Part shown: piece by piece, positions 1-11,217 of the stretch
Layout of the letters: the number at the start of each line of letters is the position of its first letter
Position numbering within the stretch: the stretch's first letter is position 1
NCBI GenBank assembly: GCA_028641055.1
Contig: CM054061.1
Location: forward strand, 118,531,712-118,595,711
Source of the DNA: Alopecurus myosuroides
Taxonomy: Eukaryota > Streptophyta > Magnoliopsida > Poales > Poaceae
Length of the DNA: 64,000 nt
Direction: 5' to 3'
The notes under the pieces: model-generated
The model's database searches: none
What the model was told of the DNA's origin: nothing
Seen by the model: only the letters and a program-made list of their open reading frames with translations
Translations under genes and position numbers: made by a program

Positions 1-2861
1 TCAAAGTTGAGGGGGGTGCCCATACACGCTTCCCACATGCGGTTAGCGCGCTCATCATGGATCTAGAGGACAAGAACTTTTCCTGAGTTCGACACTAGCA
101 GGCCTCAAAACCATACCCGGCCTCCTGCCGGTGCCTTATCATCAAACTAGCATTACCTCATACATTAACAGGTTGTTGTTTAAACATCGAGCCCCCAGAA
201 CATAAATAAATATGGTAACAGAAATAACGGACATCAGACTCGAGCATAAACAACCCTAAGCATGCTAGTAAGACACAGGCAACAAGCAACGGGGTTATAG
301 GTGGGGAGGATAGGCTATATCAGGGTTACAGGATAACATGTGATAGGATCGGAACACAAGCAACGAATCTTAAGGCTGGCAGATTAGACAACGGAAAGTA
401 TCGGTATCCAGTGTGGAAAGGACACAATGGTTCATGTGAGTGAATACTTGCCTGCAAACTCAGTAGCCTGGTACTGGGCTAACTCCTCTGAAGTAGTGTC
501 GTAAACCTCGTTTGTCTCAACGTCGTCGTCTATTCGATAAGAAGCAAACAAACAACAAAGAGAGACAAACAATCAATAACATGGCATAATGCACAAACAT
601 GGGATGATGCATGACAATTTAATTGATGCATCAAAGATAAGCTAGTTGACATGGTAAACATATTTAAATGGGCCCATATGCAATTTGGGTTGCATATAGA
701 AAGGCCCAAGAATTTAAAGTTGAATTAAGTGATCTACAAATAACCATCATGTGAAAGTTGATTAGAATGATGCATGGATGATGAAAACAATAAGAAAACA
801 ACAATAGCTTCAATTTGATATGTTGTTTACCAAGTTTGGAATTTTATTTATTAAGTTATGAAATTTGGCTTCTTAATGAGTTACACAAACATTTATTGTT
901 TTCACCCATTTTAATTGTTCAAAACAGATAACAAAATCCATATTTGGAAAAAACACAAAATTTTAGATGGAAAACATATTTCATTTGTTGAAAATGGATT
1001 TAAAATGAGCAAGTTATTAATTTGACAATTTTAAATGCATTAATTAAGAAACAGTTGTTTTCAGGAATTTAATTTATCTAAAACAGAACACAAAGTTGAT
1101 ATTTGCAAAGCTCATGAAAAATGGAATGGAAAACACATTTGGATTGTTGAATTTGGAATTTTTATGCCCGAGTTATGAATTTTGCAATTTTAAATGGATT
1201 ACACAAGGATTTAAATATTCCACCAATTTAAAATATTCAAAACAGTAAACAAAGTTTATATTTAGGTATAGAATTTAATTTGGTATGGAAAACATATTTT
1301 ATTTACCCAATTTGGATTTGAAATGCCAAAGATATTTGAATTCGAAATCTGGGGGCTATTCTGCAATTTTAAAAGTCTTAATTTTATTCCAGGGGCTTAG
1401 TTGCAAAATAAGTTTTCAGAAAGGGCCCTGGGATTTTTTTGTTACGCAGGGCAGAGCAGCCCTGGGTCACTGGCCAGTGGGCCAGCGCCCAGCTGGCGCC
1501 TGCGTGGCCCGGGGTGTGCGCGCGCGTGGCCTCCACCATCGCTGACAGGTGGGGCCCGCATGGTTGCGTGGCAGCGTGCAAAAAGGGTGGCTTTTATTCG
1601 CGCGGCGGGGGTTCGAACTCGCGACCGCGGGCGTGCGCGCGTGTGCCTCTGGCCACTGGGCTGTTGCTCGGATCGTGACAGAATAGGGGCGCGTGGGGGT
1701 TTGAGGTGCATCTGCGTTGTTAACTGAAACAAAAGTTCAGTTAACTGAACTTTGGCTGACGGTGGACGCCGGCGGCGAGCGCTGCTGTGCTGCTGCGTGC
1801 GCAAGGCGTGTGCGCGTGCTGGCCACGCGTGTACGTGCAGCCAGGAGGGAAAGAGAGGAGGAAAGGGTGTGCTCACCGGGGGGAGTAGAGGAAGAGGAGG
1901 ACGGCTCGGTGAGGTGGCGGTGACCGGCGGTGTCGACGACGTGGTGGTGGCGATCGAGCGCCTCCCAGGCCTGGTCGGGGAAGCGAGGAGGGAGAGGGTA
2001 CGACCACGGTTCCGTTCCCGTGCCCTGGAGGTCGAGGGGACGACCACCGCAGCCGCTGCGTCACCTCCAACTCTCGGCCATGGCGGTGCTCGGGAAAGTT
2101 CAGAAAATTCAGAACAAGAAACGGAAGAAAAGGAGGGGAATCGAGAGGGAGAAATGGAGGTGGCGGCGCAGGGAGGAAGAGAGGAGGGATGGCTAGGGTT
2201 TGGGTGCTCTCGGGGGTAGAAAAAGGGGAGAGGGGAGCAGGTAGGAGGGGGAGGTGCGTGCGGTGGCTGGCGTCAGGGGCGTCGTCATCGTACGGAGGAG
2301 GGAGAAGGGTGAGCGGGCCGCGTGCGCTGCGCGCTGGGGTGGTAGGTGGGCTGGGCCGGCCCAGCTGGCTGGCCTGGTCTGCCTCCCCCAGCCCGTTTTT
2401 TATTTTTTATTTCTTTTTCTCTCTTTTTTTTTGCAGAAAAGAAAAGAGCAGAAAAGAAGGGGTTTTGGGATTTCAAAAATTTTGGTGATAATTTTTTATA
2501 GGTTCTTTATGGCAAAAGCCCAGTTGTACAAACTTTTGTTTTTCAAAATTTTATATTTTGCTACTGTTTGAAATTTAAATGAATTTGATTGAATTTTTGC
2601 AATAAATGAAAATATTGAAATTTTAGCAAGTTAATAATATGAGAATTCAAGTTTATTGGAAACAAATAAATGGTTTGATTTGAATGTTTTATTTGGAAAG
2701 GTTGTAACAGACCAAGTATGAAACAAGGATTTGAAATTTGGTTTGAAATTCAAATGGAAAACAAGTGAAAACAAATGCAATGCTAATGATGGAATGATGC
2801 CAACTGAAATTAAACAAGGAGCAAGCGTTCTAAGGTTGTTTTTCATACTTGGGATGTTACA
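1..2861 (-). mobile_element. Long LTR of a Tekay/Del-like Ty3/gypsy element (tandem unit 1)
   Basis: The right edge reads TGTAACATCCCAAG on the minus strand, the usual start of Tekay-type grass LTRs, so this is an LTR seen from its 5' outer edge. Its 3' end lies left of the window. Composition is zoned: mixed sequence at 1-620, very AT-rich at 620-1430, GC-rich at 1443-2400 (several long frames here are only composition effects), and AT-rich to 2861. Bases 1433-2861 recur at 11215-12654 and bases 2432-2861 recur at 9095-9524. No convincing gene is present. The family name is inferred from the neighbouring polyprotein and the LTR terminus. Confidence 0.65.
2703..2861. repeat. Inverted repeat closing the LTR 5' edge
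   Basis: The left arm starts at 2703 with TGTAACAGACCAAGTATG. The right arm, read on the minus strand from 2861, starts TGTAACATCCCAAGTATG. The arms match over roughly 24 bp with a few mismatches and bracket about 110 bp. The same arrangement recurs at 9366-9524 and 12497-12654, so it belongs to the LTR family. Confidence 0.65.
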
Positions 2862-3356
2862 TTAATCAAAGCATAAGTGGTACCAAAAGTACACAAACTA
2901 AGTGATCATGGAGGCTATTCGTGACTGGTTCATAGTCATAAATATGGTGTGAGCATGCGCCAAGTCAACCAAATAAAACATTCAAAGGAGAACACCACAA
3001 ATTTATGCTTCAATATGACAAGAACAACTCATGATTATTTCAATGGCACATTAAGCACTCTCAGCTATTTGAGGCTAATCATGATACTAAATAATCACAA
3101 GGATTTAAAACTAAAATAACATCTAGCATGATATGAAAAGTCTAGCCACGGTCTATACAAGCTTCTACTTGCACCGTTAAAAATTCTACCTCAAGCAGCA
3201 GTTTCTTTTCCCATCAAGCACCATACAAAACATGCTTAAAAAAACTCTCTAAATGATACAGAAAGAAAACATGAGAGGACTCACATAACACTACTAAAAC
3301 TAACAACTCTGAACAGGAGATGCAATGAAAACGAGAGCTAAACGGGAGTTTTTGCA
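2862..3356 (-). repeat. 495-bp captured piece of Athila-type element Z (unit 1)
   Basis: This is near-identical to 9525-10019 and 12655-13149. At the third copy the sequence runs on without a break into the Athila-type element, so these 495 bp are host flank of the gypsy insertion and not LTR. At 3356/3357 the piece is fused to gypsy pol sequence. It supplies the last few codons and the stop of the 3338-7525 frame. There is no gene of its own. Confidence 0.7.
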
Positions 3357-6300
3357 TCAACTGCACGACCTGGATCTTTGAAGCACCTCTTGAGCTGTGA
3401 CACGTGAAACACATCGTGCACCTTGGATAGCTTTTCTGGAAGTTCAAGACGATAGGCATTTTCTACACGCCTTGAGAGAATGTTGAAGGGACCAATATAT
3501 CTTGGTGCAAGCTTTCCTTTGACACCAAAACGATGAGTGCCTCTGAGGGGAGTTACACGGAGATATGCTTTGTCACCAGCTGCATAGACCATGTCCCTGT
3601 GTTTGCTGTCATAGTAGCTTTTCTGACGAGATTGAGCAATCCTCAGATTGTCACGAATGATGCGAACTTTCTCTTCGGCCTCGTTAACAATGTCAGGGCC
3701 TAAGAGTGAACGTTCACCAGCTCCAGACCAATTGATTGGACTCCTGCATCTGCGGCCATAGAGAGCCTCAAATGGTGCCATGCCTAGGCTTGCCTGGAAG
3801 CTGTTGTTGTAGGAGAATTCAGCATATGGAAGACATTCCTCCCATTTCATGCCAAAAGAGAGACCACATGCTCTGTGCATATCCTCGAGAATCTGATTAA
3901 CTCTTTCGACTTGCCCTTGAGACTGAGGATGGTAGGCTGTGCTGAACAGAAGCTTGGTTCCCAAGGCTTCTTGAAAGCTTTTCCAGAAATGAGAAGTGAA
4001 TATGCTTCCACGGTCTGAGCTTATTTCCAATGGAACACCATGAAGAGGAACAATCTTTGCTGTGTAGAGCTCTGCTAACTGACTAGCTGAGATTGTCTCT
4101 TTGACAGGAAAGAAGTGAGCGACTTTAGTGAGTCGATCAATGACAACGAAGATTGCATCGTTGCCCCTCTTGGACTTTGGGAAACCAGTGACGAAGTCCA
4201 TTTCAATCATGTCCCACTTCCATTCAGGGATTTTCAGAGGTTGGAGAAGACCGGCTGTTTTCTGATGAACTGCCTTAACACGTTGACAAACGTCGCATTC
4301 AGAAACGTATTGAGCAATTTCACGTTTCATGCTAGGCCACCAATACAGTGTCTTGAGATCCTGGTACATCTTTGTACTTCCAGGGTGTATGGAAAGAGGA
4401 GTTTCATGAGCCTCTTTGAGAATGACATCTTTGAGACTTTGAATTTGAGGAACTGCAATGCGTCCTTCGAAGAACACAGTTCCCTTGTCATCCATTGAGA
4501 AGCACTCAAATTTCTCATTGCCTGCTTTGATTTCAGCATCACGAAGTTGTTCAGAACGAATCTTGTCCTCGAGAGTTGGACTGGCTGTCAAGTTTGCAAG
4601 ATAGCCATGAGGAACAAGACCAAGGTTGAGCTTCTGGAATTCTTCATGAAGAGGAGGTTGGCTTTCCATGATCATGAGATTATTGCAATACGACTTGCGA
4701 CTGAGAGCATCGGCCATAACATTAGCCTTGCCTGGAGTGTAAGAAATGGTAAGATCAAAGTCTTTGATATTTTCAATCCATCTCCTTTGTCTGAGGTTTA
4801 GATCTGGTTGAGTGAAGATGTACTTCAGACTCTTATGGTCGGAAAAGATTTCAGTGCGATTACCCAACAAGTATTGTCTCCATTTCTTGAGGGCAAACAC
4901 AACTGCTGCAAGTTCAAGGTCATGAGTGGGATAATTGAGCTCATGTGTGTTCAACTGACGTGAAGCATAAGCCACAACTTGACGTTCTTGCATAAGAACT
5001 ACACCTAGACCTTGGAGAGAAGCATCACAGAATATTTGGAAAGGTTTGGAAGGATCTGGGCCAACCAGAACTGGTGTAGAAGTGAGTTTAGTCTTCAGGA
5101 GATTGAAACTTTCATCACATTGTGGAGACCAGACGAACTTCTTGTCCTTCTTTATGAGGTCAGTGAGAGGTTTGGCAATCTTTGAGAAGTTTGGGACGAA
5201 ACGACGGCAATAGCTAGCCAAGCCAAGAAAACTTCTTACTTGCTTCACCGTCTTTGGAGGTTTCCAATCAACAATTGCTTTAACCTTTTCTGGATCAATG
5301 GCTATGCCCTTGGCAGAGATGACATGACCAAGATAAACGACTTCGGAAATCCAGAACTCACATTTGGAGAATTTGGCATAAAGACGATTTTCGCGAAGCT
5401 TCATGAGAGTTAGACAAAGATGTTCTTCATGCTCTTCCTCGGATTTGGAGTAGACAAGAATGTCATCAAGATATACCACAACGAACTTGTCGAGGTATTC
5501 ATGGAAGACAGAATTCATGAGTCGAGAGAAGGTTGCCGGTGCATTGGTGAGACCAAAGGACATGACGGTGAATTCATATAGACCGTAGCGAGTGGTGAAG
5601 TCTGTCTTTGGAATATCCTCTTTTATGATCTTTATTTGATGGTAACCCATTCTCAAGTCCAACTTGGAGAATATTGAGGCTCCAGCAAGTTGATCAAAAA
5701 GATCATCGATGCGAGGAATTGGATACCTGTTTTTGATGGTTTTCTCGTTAAGAGGACGATAGTCAACAACGAGTCTCTTTGTTTGATCCTTCTTCGCAAC
5801 GAACAGAGTTGGGCAACCCCAAGCCGAGGAACTAGGTTGAATGTAACCTTTTTCCATGTACATATCAATTTGTTCCTTCAACAACTTCAGCTCGGGAGTT
5901 CCTATCTTGTAAGGATGCTTAGAGATTGGAGCAGTACCTGGTTCAAGTTCGATCACGAACTCAACAGCTCTGTCCGGAGGCATTCCTGGCAACTCCTCTG
6001 GAAAGACGTCAGGGAAGTCGCAAACCACCGGAACATTTTCAAGTGAAGGTAGAGGATTTGTATTGAGGGTGTATAGCTGAATGGAACTTGATTCATGTGG
6101 AGAATAGATTATCTGGCTAGAAGGGTGGAACAGAGTTATTGACTTTTGAGCACAGTCAATTCTTGCTTTATTGGCCTTCAGCCAATCCATACCAAGAATG
6201 ACATCAATGTCAGAATTTCCAAGCAACATGAGAGAAGCAAGGAATATGTGGCCTCCAATTAGGATTTTATTATCCTTACTTATCTTGGAAGTCAACATTT

Positions 6301-7525
6301 GAGATCTCGGGGAGTGAACAGTGATCTGATTGCTTAGTGGAACCACAATTAGGTTGTTTGTTGTGGCAAAGGTCTTTGACACAAAAGAATGTGATGCTCC
6401 GGTATCAAACAACACTTTAGCTGGAAAAGAGTTTACGGGAAATGTACCGAGAACGACGTCAGGAGCTTCCTCAGCTTTGTCGATCTTGACATGATTCACC
6501 CTTGCGGTCCTCCCGACAGGCCTGTTGTTGGAGTTGAAGGCCTTAGGCGGGGGAGCGCGCACCATAGCCTGGTTTGTGTTAGGACGAGGTGGTGGTGGCG
6601 GTAGCTGCCTGTGCGTGCACTTGTCGGTATAGTGTCCTGTCTGCTTGCACTTGTAGCATGTGACGACACGAGGAGGCCCTGGCCTTGGCTGCCCCATCGA
6701 AGCCCTTGGATCATTCAGCTGAGCAGGGTTGGGTGGGCGGGGAGCGAAGCCTGGAGAAGTTTGGGCGTATGGAGCCCGAGTGACAGCACCATTTGGTACC
6801 CAGATGCGGCGCTTCTGCGGAGGGGTGGTCATGTTGGAGGAGGAACCACCCTCACGCGAGTGCTTGCGAGACTCCTCGAACGCCTTGCGCCCATTTTCTT
6901 CATTGAGCGCGGTGTTAACGAGATCCTCGAAGCTGTTGGCCTTGACATTGGTGAGGGCATACTTGAGTTCCGGGTTAAAGCCTCTGCGGAACCTTGCCAT
7001 CTTCTTAGCTTCAGTGGACACCTCATCTCCAGCGTATCGAGCGAGGCGATTGAACTCACTCTGATACCCGATGACGTCCAACTTGCCCTGCTTGAGAGAG
7101 AAAAACTCTTCACGCATTCTTTCCATGAGACCATCTGGAATGTGGTGCTTCAGGAAGGCTTCCTTGAAACGATCCCACGTGACTGGCATGCCAGTTCTCA
7201 TGGCCTGGAAGTTTTCCCACCAAGAAGCTGCTTGACCCTTCAGCAGATAGGAGGCATACTTGACCTTGTCTTCTTCAGCTACGTGTGCAATCTCCAGAGC
7301 CTTGGCTATCTCACGGATCCAGTCATCAGCGTCCAGAGGCTCGCGTGTGGCCACGAAAGCTCTTGGGCCCAGACTGAGAAACTCCTTGATGCTCACTCGT
7401 GGAGATGTCTGGTTGATGTGCTGATTAGCCTGAAACTGGGCCATCTGCGTCATGACTTGGGTCATCTGAGTCAACAGCTCCGTGATCGGCGGTGGCTCAG
7501 GCGTAGTGTTCCTTGTTGGCGGCAT
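3338..7525 (-). CDS. Ty3/gypsy chromovirus-type Gag-Pol polyprotein, uninterrupted, chromodomain region missing
   Basis: A 1395-residue frame encodes capsid, protease, reverse transcriptase, RNase H and integrase of an LTR retrotransposon. Visible in order: gag domain about 50-220; CCHC knuckle [14 protein letters not shown] about 290-303; protease DTGA about 374-377; RT with YLDD about 685-688; RNase H about 830-930 (CDAS near 833); integrase zinc finger about 1048-1082; the integrase catalytic core with its SSDRG and QVERVN segments about 1110-1208; GPF-type motif about 1345. It then ends abruptly after VSQLKRCF about 1380. Tekay-type relatives continue into a chromodomain here. The final residues and stop come from fused Athila DNA. 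The start at 7525 is a Met followed directly by a plausible gag N-terminus. The absence of stops suggests recent activity, but its 5' LTR is truncated. Confidence 0.9.
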   Translation of the reverse strand: MPPTRNTTPEPPPITELLTQMTQVMTQMAQFQANQHINQTSPRVSIKEFLSLGPRAFVATREPLDADDWIREIAKALEIAHVAEEDKVKYASYLLKGQAASWWENFQAMRTGMPVTWDRFKEAFLKHHIPDGLMERMREEFFSLKQGKLDVIGYQSEFNRLARYAGDEVSTEAKKMARFRRGFNPELKYALTNVKANSFEDLVNTALNEENGRKAFEESRKHSREGGSSSNMTTPPQKRRIWVPNGAVTRAPYAQTSPGFAPRPPNPAQLNDPRASMGQPRPGPPRVVTCYKCKQTGHYTDKCTHRQLPPPPPRPNTNQAMVRAPPPKAFNSNNRPVGRTARVNHVKIDKAEEAPDVVLGTFPVNSFPAKVLFDTGASHSFVSKTFATTNNLIVVPLSNQITVHSPRSQMLTSKISKDNKILIGGHIFLASLMLLGNSDIDVILGMDWLKANKARIDCAQKSITLFHPSSQIIYSPHESSSIQLYTLNTNPLPSLENVPVVCDFPDVFPEELPGMPPDRAVEFVIELEPGTAPISKHPYKIGTPELKLLKEQIDMYMEKGYIQPSSSAWGCPTLFVAKKDQTKRLVVDYRPLNEKTIKNRYPIPRIDDLFDQLAGASIFSKLDLRMGYHQIKIIKEDIPKTDFTTRYGLYEFTVMSFGLTNAPATFSRLMNSVFHEYLDKFVVVYLDDILVYSKSEEEHEEHLCLTLMKLRENRLYAKFSKCEFWISEVVYLGHVISAKGIAIDPEKVKAIVDWKPPKTVKQVRSFLGLASYCRRFVPNFSKIAKPLTDLIKKDKKFVWSPQCDESFNLLKTKLTSTPVLVGPDPSKPFQIFCDASLQGLGVVLMQERQVVAYASRQLNTHELNYPTHDLELAAVVFALKKWRQYLLGNRTEIFSDHKSLKYIFTQPDLNLRQRRWIENIKDFDLTISYTPGKANVMADALSRKSYCNNLMIMESQPPLHEEFQKLNLGLVPHGYLANLTASPTLEDKIRSEQLRDAEIKAGNEKFECFSMDDKGTVFFEGRIAVPQIQSLKDVILKEAHETPLSIHPGSTKMYQDLKTLYWWPSMKREIAQYVSECDVCQRVKAVHQKTAGLLQPLKIPEWKWDMIEMDFVTGFPKSKRGNDAIFVVIDRLTKVAHFFPVKETISASQLAELYTAKIVPLHGVPLEISSDRGSIFTSHFWKSFQEALGTKLLFSTAYHPQSQGQVERVNQILEDMHRACGLSFGMKWEECLPYAEFSYNNSFQASLGMAPFEALYGRRCRSPINWSGAGERSLLGPDIVNEAEEKVRIIRDNLRIAQSRQKSYYDSKHRDMVYAAGDKAYLRVTPLRGTHRFGVKGKLAPRYIGPFNILSRRVENAYRLELPEKLSKVHDVFHVSQLKRCFKDPGRAVDAKTPV

Positions 7526-7734
7526 CCTGAATGGAAATGCATTTTAGCACAACAACAGGAAATGATAGACTTGGCAACCGAAAGAGAGATTACTCTGACG
7601 CATGAATAGATAACCAACAGGTACACCATCACATGTTCAATTACATCAGAATATCCAACACACCATAAATGGTTCGAAAACCAAAGGATAACTAAACATA
7701 GCTAAGAATGGATACATCGGTACTCCCATGATCA

Positions 7735-8550
7735 TCACGCAGGACGGTGGCGAGGAGTACGGCGAGAGGTACGGTGAGGAGCACGCCCACGGAAGTAGGT
7801 GGAATGACGATCCACGTAGATCTGACGTGGTCTGAGACCGACTCTAGGCGTGGTGAAGTACATAGCGTCGACTCCCTGTGCTCCAAAGCGTGGAATCCCA
7901 GTGTAACCAGCACCAAGGTTAAGGAGTGGACCTCTGATCGGCTCGTAACGTCCAACATCTGGCAGACGACGCCCAACTGGCTGATCGAAACGTGCAAAGC
8001 GCTCGTCTCCAACAAAGTCCGTGGTGTAAGTCGCCAGACGAGTCAAAGCAAGGTAAAGCTGCTCTCTGACTGAAGCCAACTCCTGAGATAGTGTGCGGGC
8101 AACTGCGTCACTGTGTCTCACAAACTGAGCGGTGGTGTGCAGCCTAGAGTTATCATGCTCGTAAACATCCAAGTTGTCGTAGAGAGTGAAGTGAGCTCCC
8201 TCCGAAGTGATGTAACCACGAGGGATGTGGTGATAGATAGAATCGTCAAATCCCTAGTAGTCAGCACGAAGGACGGTGAGGCTCACATAAGCTGCCTGCT
8301 GCACAGCCATATTCACTGTGGAACCCACTGCCTCGTAGCGGTGGACTACGCTCATGCCATCATCTGACAGAATGTAGACGATAGCCTGGTAGTAGGTCTC
8401 CTCAAACTCTCGCTGCTGCTCGTAGACCTGGTACTCTGGTGCCCAATGGAATCCCAGAAAAGTGACCATGTCTCTCAGCATCTCCGGATAACCGGCAGTG
8501 CTCTTGCAACGAGTCATACGAACCACCTACGGGTAGAACCTGAGATCCAT
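7735..8550 (-). pseudogene. Extra leader ORF upstream of gag, broken by two in-frame TAGs
   Basis: Between PBS and gag, one minus-strand frame from an ATG at 8550 to a stop at 7735-7737 would encode about 270 residues. TAG codons interrupt it at 8527-8529 and 8254-8256, and no frameshift is needed to read through. The conceptual product has an aromatic, glutamine-rich centre (EYQVYEQQREFEETYYQA), a leucine-rich stretch and a basic, arginine-rich C-terminus. I recall similar hypothetical proteins annotated in grass genomes next to gypsy elements, but I know no function. It is a separate gene preceding gag by about 210 bp. Both TAGs could be G-to-A or C-to-T changes of TGG/CAG. Confidence 0.6.
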
Positions 8551-9078
8551 CTGCAGATGATCGGGGAAGCTTTGATTAGACGCCGGTAGAAAAACTGAAG
8601 TGGCAAGCAACAACAAGGTTCCAACGGACGAAAAGGATTTTGAGAAGAACAGGATATTGAAGCAACATTTGGGAAACACGAGACCAAACACTCCTGAGGT
8701 ACTACGGAAAACCCATCCGGGATTCTAAAGGATCAATATCTACTGCTTAAGGAATAGAGGATCTGCTTCCGAGGCTTATGTGCCTCCGTTCTCAATCGTG
8801 AGTAGGCAACATGATAAATCATGTCACAACCACCTCCATTCCTATGGTCTAGTAGATATAACCATCCTAGAAAAACCAGGATACGTGAAATCCTAACTTG
8901 AAAGTTTAGATGAGAAGAGAAAACAACGTTGCACTTCCTTACCAGAAAAAGGGAGGGTGGGTGGGGAAAGAAATAAAAGGACAAAATTCCTACTCTCACG
9001 TTTCATTTTTCCTATATAGCTACAAAATAGTTTCTAGACTCAACTGCGACCAGTAAAAGGGATCCTACAGGCAGACAG
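8551..9078 (-). other. Retrotransposon leader between PBS and the extra ORF, no gene seen
   Basis: This is untranslated leader of tandem unit 2. I see no ORF with a recognisable product and no internal repeat. It occurs once in the window; the equivalent part of unit 3 has been deleted. Confidence 0.6.
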
Positions 9079-9090
9079 GCTCTGATACCA
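9079..9090 (-). promoter_or_regulatory. Primer-binding site, initiator tRNA-Met type
   Basis: The minus strand reads TGGTATCAGAGC, the standard plant LTR-retrotransposon PBS complementary to the 3' end of initiator tRNA-Met. Four bases separate it from LTR-derived sequence starting at 9095. Confidence 0.9.
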
Positions 9091-9094
9091 TTTT

Positions 9095-9524
9095 TGCAGA
9101 AAAGAAAAGAGCAGAAAAGAAGGGGTTTTGGGATTTCAAAAATTTTGGTGATAATTTTTTATAGGTTCTTTATGGCAAAAGCCCAGTTGTACAAACTTTT
9201 GTTTTTCAAAATTTTATATTTTGCTACTGTTTGAAATTTAAATGAATTTGATTGAATTTTTGCAATAAATGAAAATATTGAAATTTTAGCAAGTTAATAA
9301 TATGGGAATTCAAGTTTATTGGAAACAAATAAATGGTTTGATTTGAATGTTTTATTTGGAAAGGTTGTAACAGACCAAGTATGAAACAAGGATTTGAAAT
9401 TTGGTTTGAAATTCAAATGGAAAACAAGTGAAAACAAATGCAATGCTAATGATGGAATGATGCGAACTGAAATTAAACAAGGAGCAAGCATTCTAAGGTT
9501 GTTTTTCATACTTGGGATGTTACA
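9095..9524 (-). mobile_element. Truncated 5' LTR of the gypsy element (tandem unit 2)
   Basis: It matches 2432-2861 with three differences I can see (one each around 9304, 9464 and 9489). Everything corresponding to 1-2431 is missing, so the GC-rich part of the LTR that should lie next to the PBS is gone. The break sits in a T run shared by both sides (tttttgcag here, ttttttttttgcag at 2422-2435), consistent with a microhomology deletion. The adjacent intact gag-pol therefore lacks most of its normal upstream LTR. Confidence 0.75.
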
Positions 9525-10019
9525 TTAATCAAAGCATAAGTGGTACCAAAAGTACACAAACTAAGTGATCATGGAGGCTATTCGTGACTGGTTCATAGTC
9601 ATAAATATGGTGTGAGCATGCGCCAAGTCAACCAAATAAAACATTCAAAGGAGAACACCACAAATTTATGCTTCAATATGACAAGAACAACTCATGATTA
9701 TTTCAATGGCACATTAAGCACTCTCAGCTATTTGAGGCTAATCATGATACTAAATAATCACAAGGATTTAAAACTAAAATAACATCTAGCATGATATGAA
9801 AAGTCTAGCCACGGTCTATACAAGCTTCTACTTGCACCGTTAAAAATTCTACCTCAAGCAGCAGTTTCTTTTCCCATCAAGCACCATACAAAACATGCTT
9901 AAAAAAACTCTCTAAATGATACAGAAAGAAAACATGAGAGGACTCACATAACACTACTAAAACTAACAACTCTGAACAGGAGATGCAATGAAAACGAGAG
10001 CTAAACGGGAGTTTTTGCA
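9525..10019 (-). repeat. 495-bp captured Athila piece (unit 2)
   Basis: This is the second copy of 2862-3356 at an exact offset of 6663 bp. It again ends at the same fusion to gypsy pol (10019/10020). Sharing the junction shows the two units arose by duplication after the fusion formed. Confidence 0.75.
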
Positions 10020-11194
10020 TCAACTGCACGACCTGGATCTTTGAAGCACCTCTTGAGCTGTGACACGTGAAACACATCGTGCACCTTGGATAGCTTTTCT
10101 GGAAGTTCAAGACGATAGGCATTTTCTACACGCCTTGAGAGAATGTTGAAGGGACCAATATATCTTGGTGCAAGCTTTCCTTTGACACCAAAACGATGAG
10201 TGCCTCTGAGGGGAGTTACACGGAGATATGCTTTGTCACCAGCTGCATAGACCATGTCCCTGTGTTTGCTGTCATAGTAGCTTTTCTGACGAGATTGAGC
10301 AATCCTCAGATTGTCACGAATGATGCGAACTTTCTCTTCGGCCTCGTTAACAATGTCAGGGCCTAAGAGTGAACGTTCACCAGCTCCAGACCAATTGATT
10401 GGACTCCTGCATCTGCGGCCATAGAGAGCCTCAAATGGTGCCATGCCTAGGCTTGCCTGGAAGCTGTTGTTGTAGGAGAATTCAGCATATGGAAGACATT
10501 CCTCCCATTTCATGCCAAAAGAGAGACCACATGCTCTGTGCATATCCTCGAGAATCTGATTAACTCTTTCGACTTGCCCTTGAGACTGAGGATGGTAGGC
10601 TGTGCTGAACAGAAGCTTGGTTCCCAAGGCTTCTTGAAAGCTTTTCCAGAAATGAGAAGTGAATATGCTTCCACGGTCTGAGCTTATTTCCAATGGAACA
10701 CCATGAAGAGGAACAATCTTTGCTGTGTAGAGCTCTGCTAACTGACTAGCTGAGATTGTCTCTTTGACAGGAAAGAAGTGAGCGACTTTAGTGAGTCGAT
10801 CAATGACAACGAAGATTGCATCGTTGCCCCTCTTGGACTTTGGGAAACCAGTGACGAAGTCCATTTCAATCATGTCCCACTTCCATTCAGGGATTTTCAG
10901 AGGTTGGAGAAGACCGGCTGTTTTCTGATGAACTGCCTTAACACGTTGACAAACGTCGCATTCAGAAACGTATTGAGCAATTTCACGTTTCATGCTAGGC
11001 CACCAATACAGTGTCTTGAGATCCTGGTACATCTTTGTACTTCCAGGGTGTATGGAAAGAGGAGTTTCATGAGCCTCTTTGAGAATGACATCTTTGAGAC
11101 TTTGAATTTGAGGAACTGCAATGCGTCCTTCGAAGAACACAGTTCCCTTGTCATCCATTGAGAAGCACTCAAATTTCTCATTGCCTGCTTTGAT
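10001..11194 (-). pseudogene. Truncated gypsy pol: integrase C-terminal half (unit 3)
   Basis: This duplicates 3338-4531. The open part, 10001-11158, encodes 385 residues that look identical to residues 1011-1395 of the intact polyprotein: integrase zinc finger, catalytic core and GPF region, ending with the same Athila-encoded tail. Protease, RT and RNase H are absent because the right part is deleted at 11194. It is a fragment with no start context of its own. Confidence 0.9.
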
Positions 11195-11217
11195 GTGTTC
11201 TCATTGCCTGCTTTGAT
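11175..11217. repeat. Deletion junction with 20-bp templated filler
   Basis: ttctcattgcctgctttgat (11175-11194) is the normal pol sequence. It is followed by gtg and then the same 20 bases again (11198-11217), leading straight into LTR sequence homologous to 1433 onward. The native locus (near 4512-4531) has one copy. The second copy runs into the LTR through shared 'gattt'. This is the signature of end joining with copying from the break end. Confidence 0.85.

Noticed and set aside
1608..1628. tRNA-like B box (ggggttcgaactc) in the gypsy LTR, also at 11390-11410
   Set aside because: No A box at the right distance and no cloverleaf could be drawn; a common motif in grass LTRs.
1442..2047. 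A 201-codon minus-strand frame and its copy at 11249-11839
   Set aside because: Arginine/proline/serine-rich translation of a GC-rich LTR block; the two copies are not conserved as protein and no family is recognisable.
2432..3356. A 925-bp LTR with TGCA at both ends and a PBS next to one end (2432-3356, 9095-10019, 12226-13149)
   Set aside because: The right 495 bp continue uninterrupted into Athila internal sequence at 13149, the true LTR terminus TGTAACATCCC lies at 2861, and no polypurine tract precedes 3356. The TGCA ends are coincidental junctions.
6611..7609. A 332-codon plus-strand frame
   Set aside because: It is antisense to the intact gag region, has no recognisable domain, and is explained as a shadow of the 3338-7525 gene.
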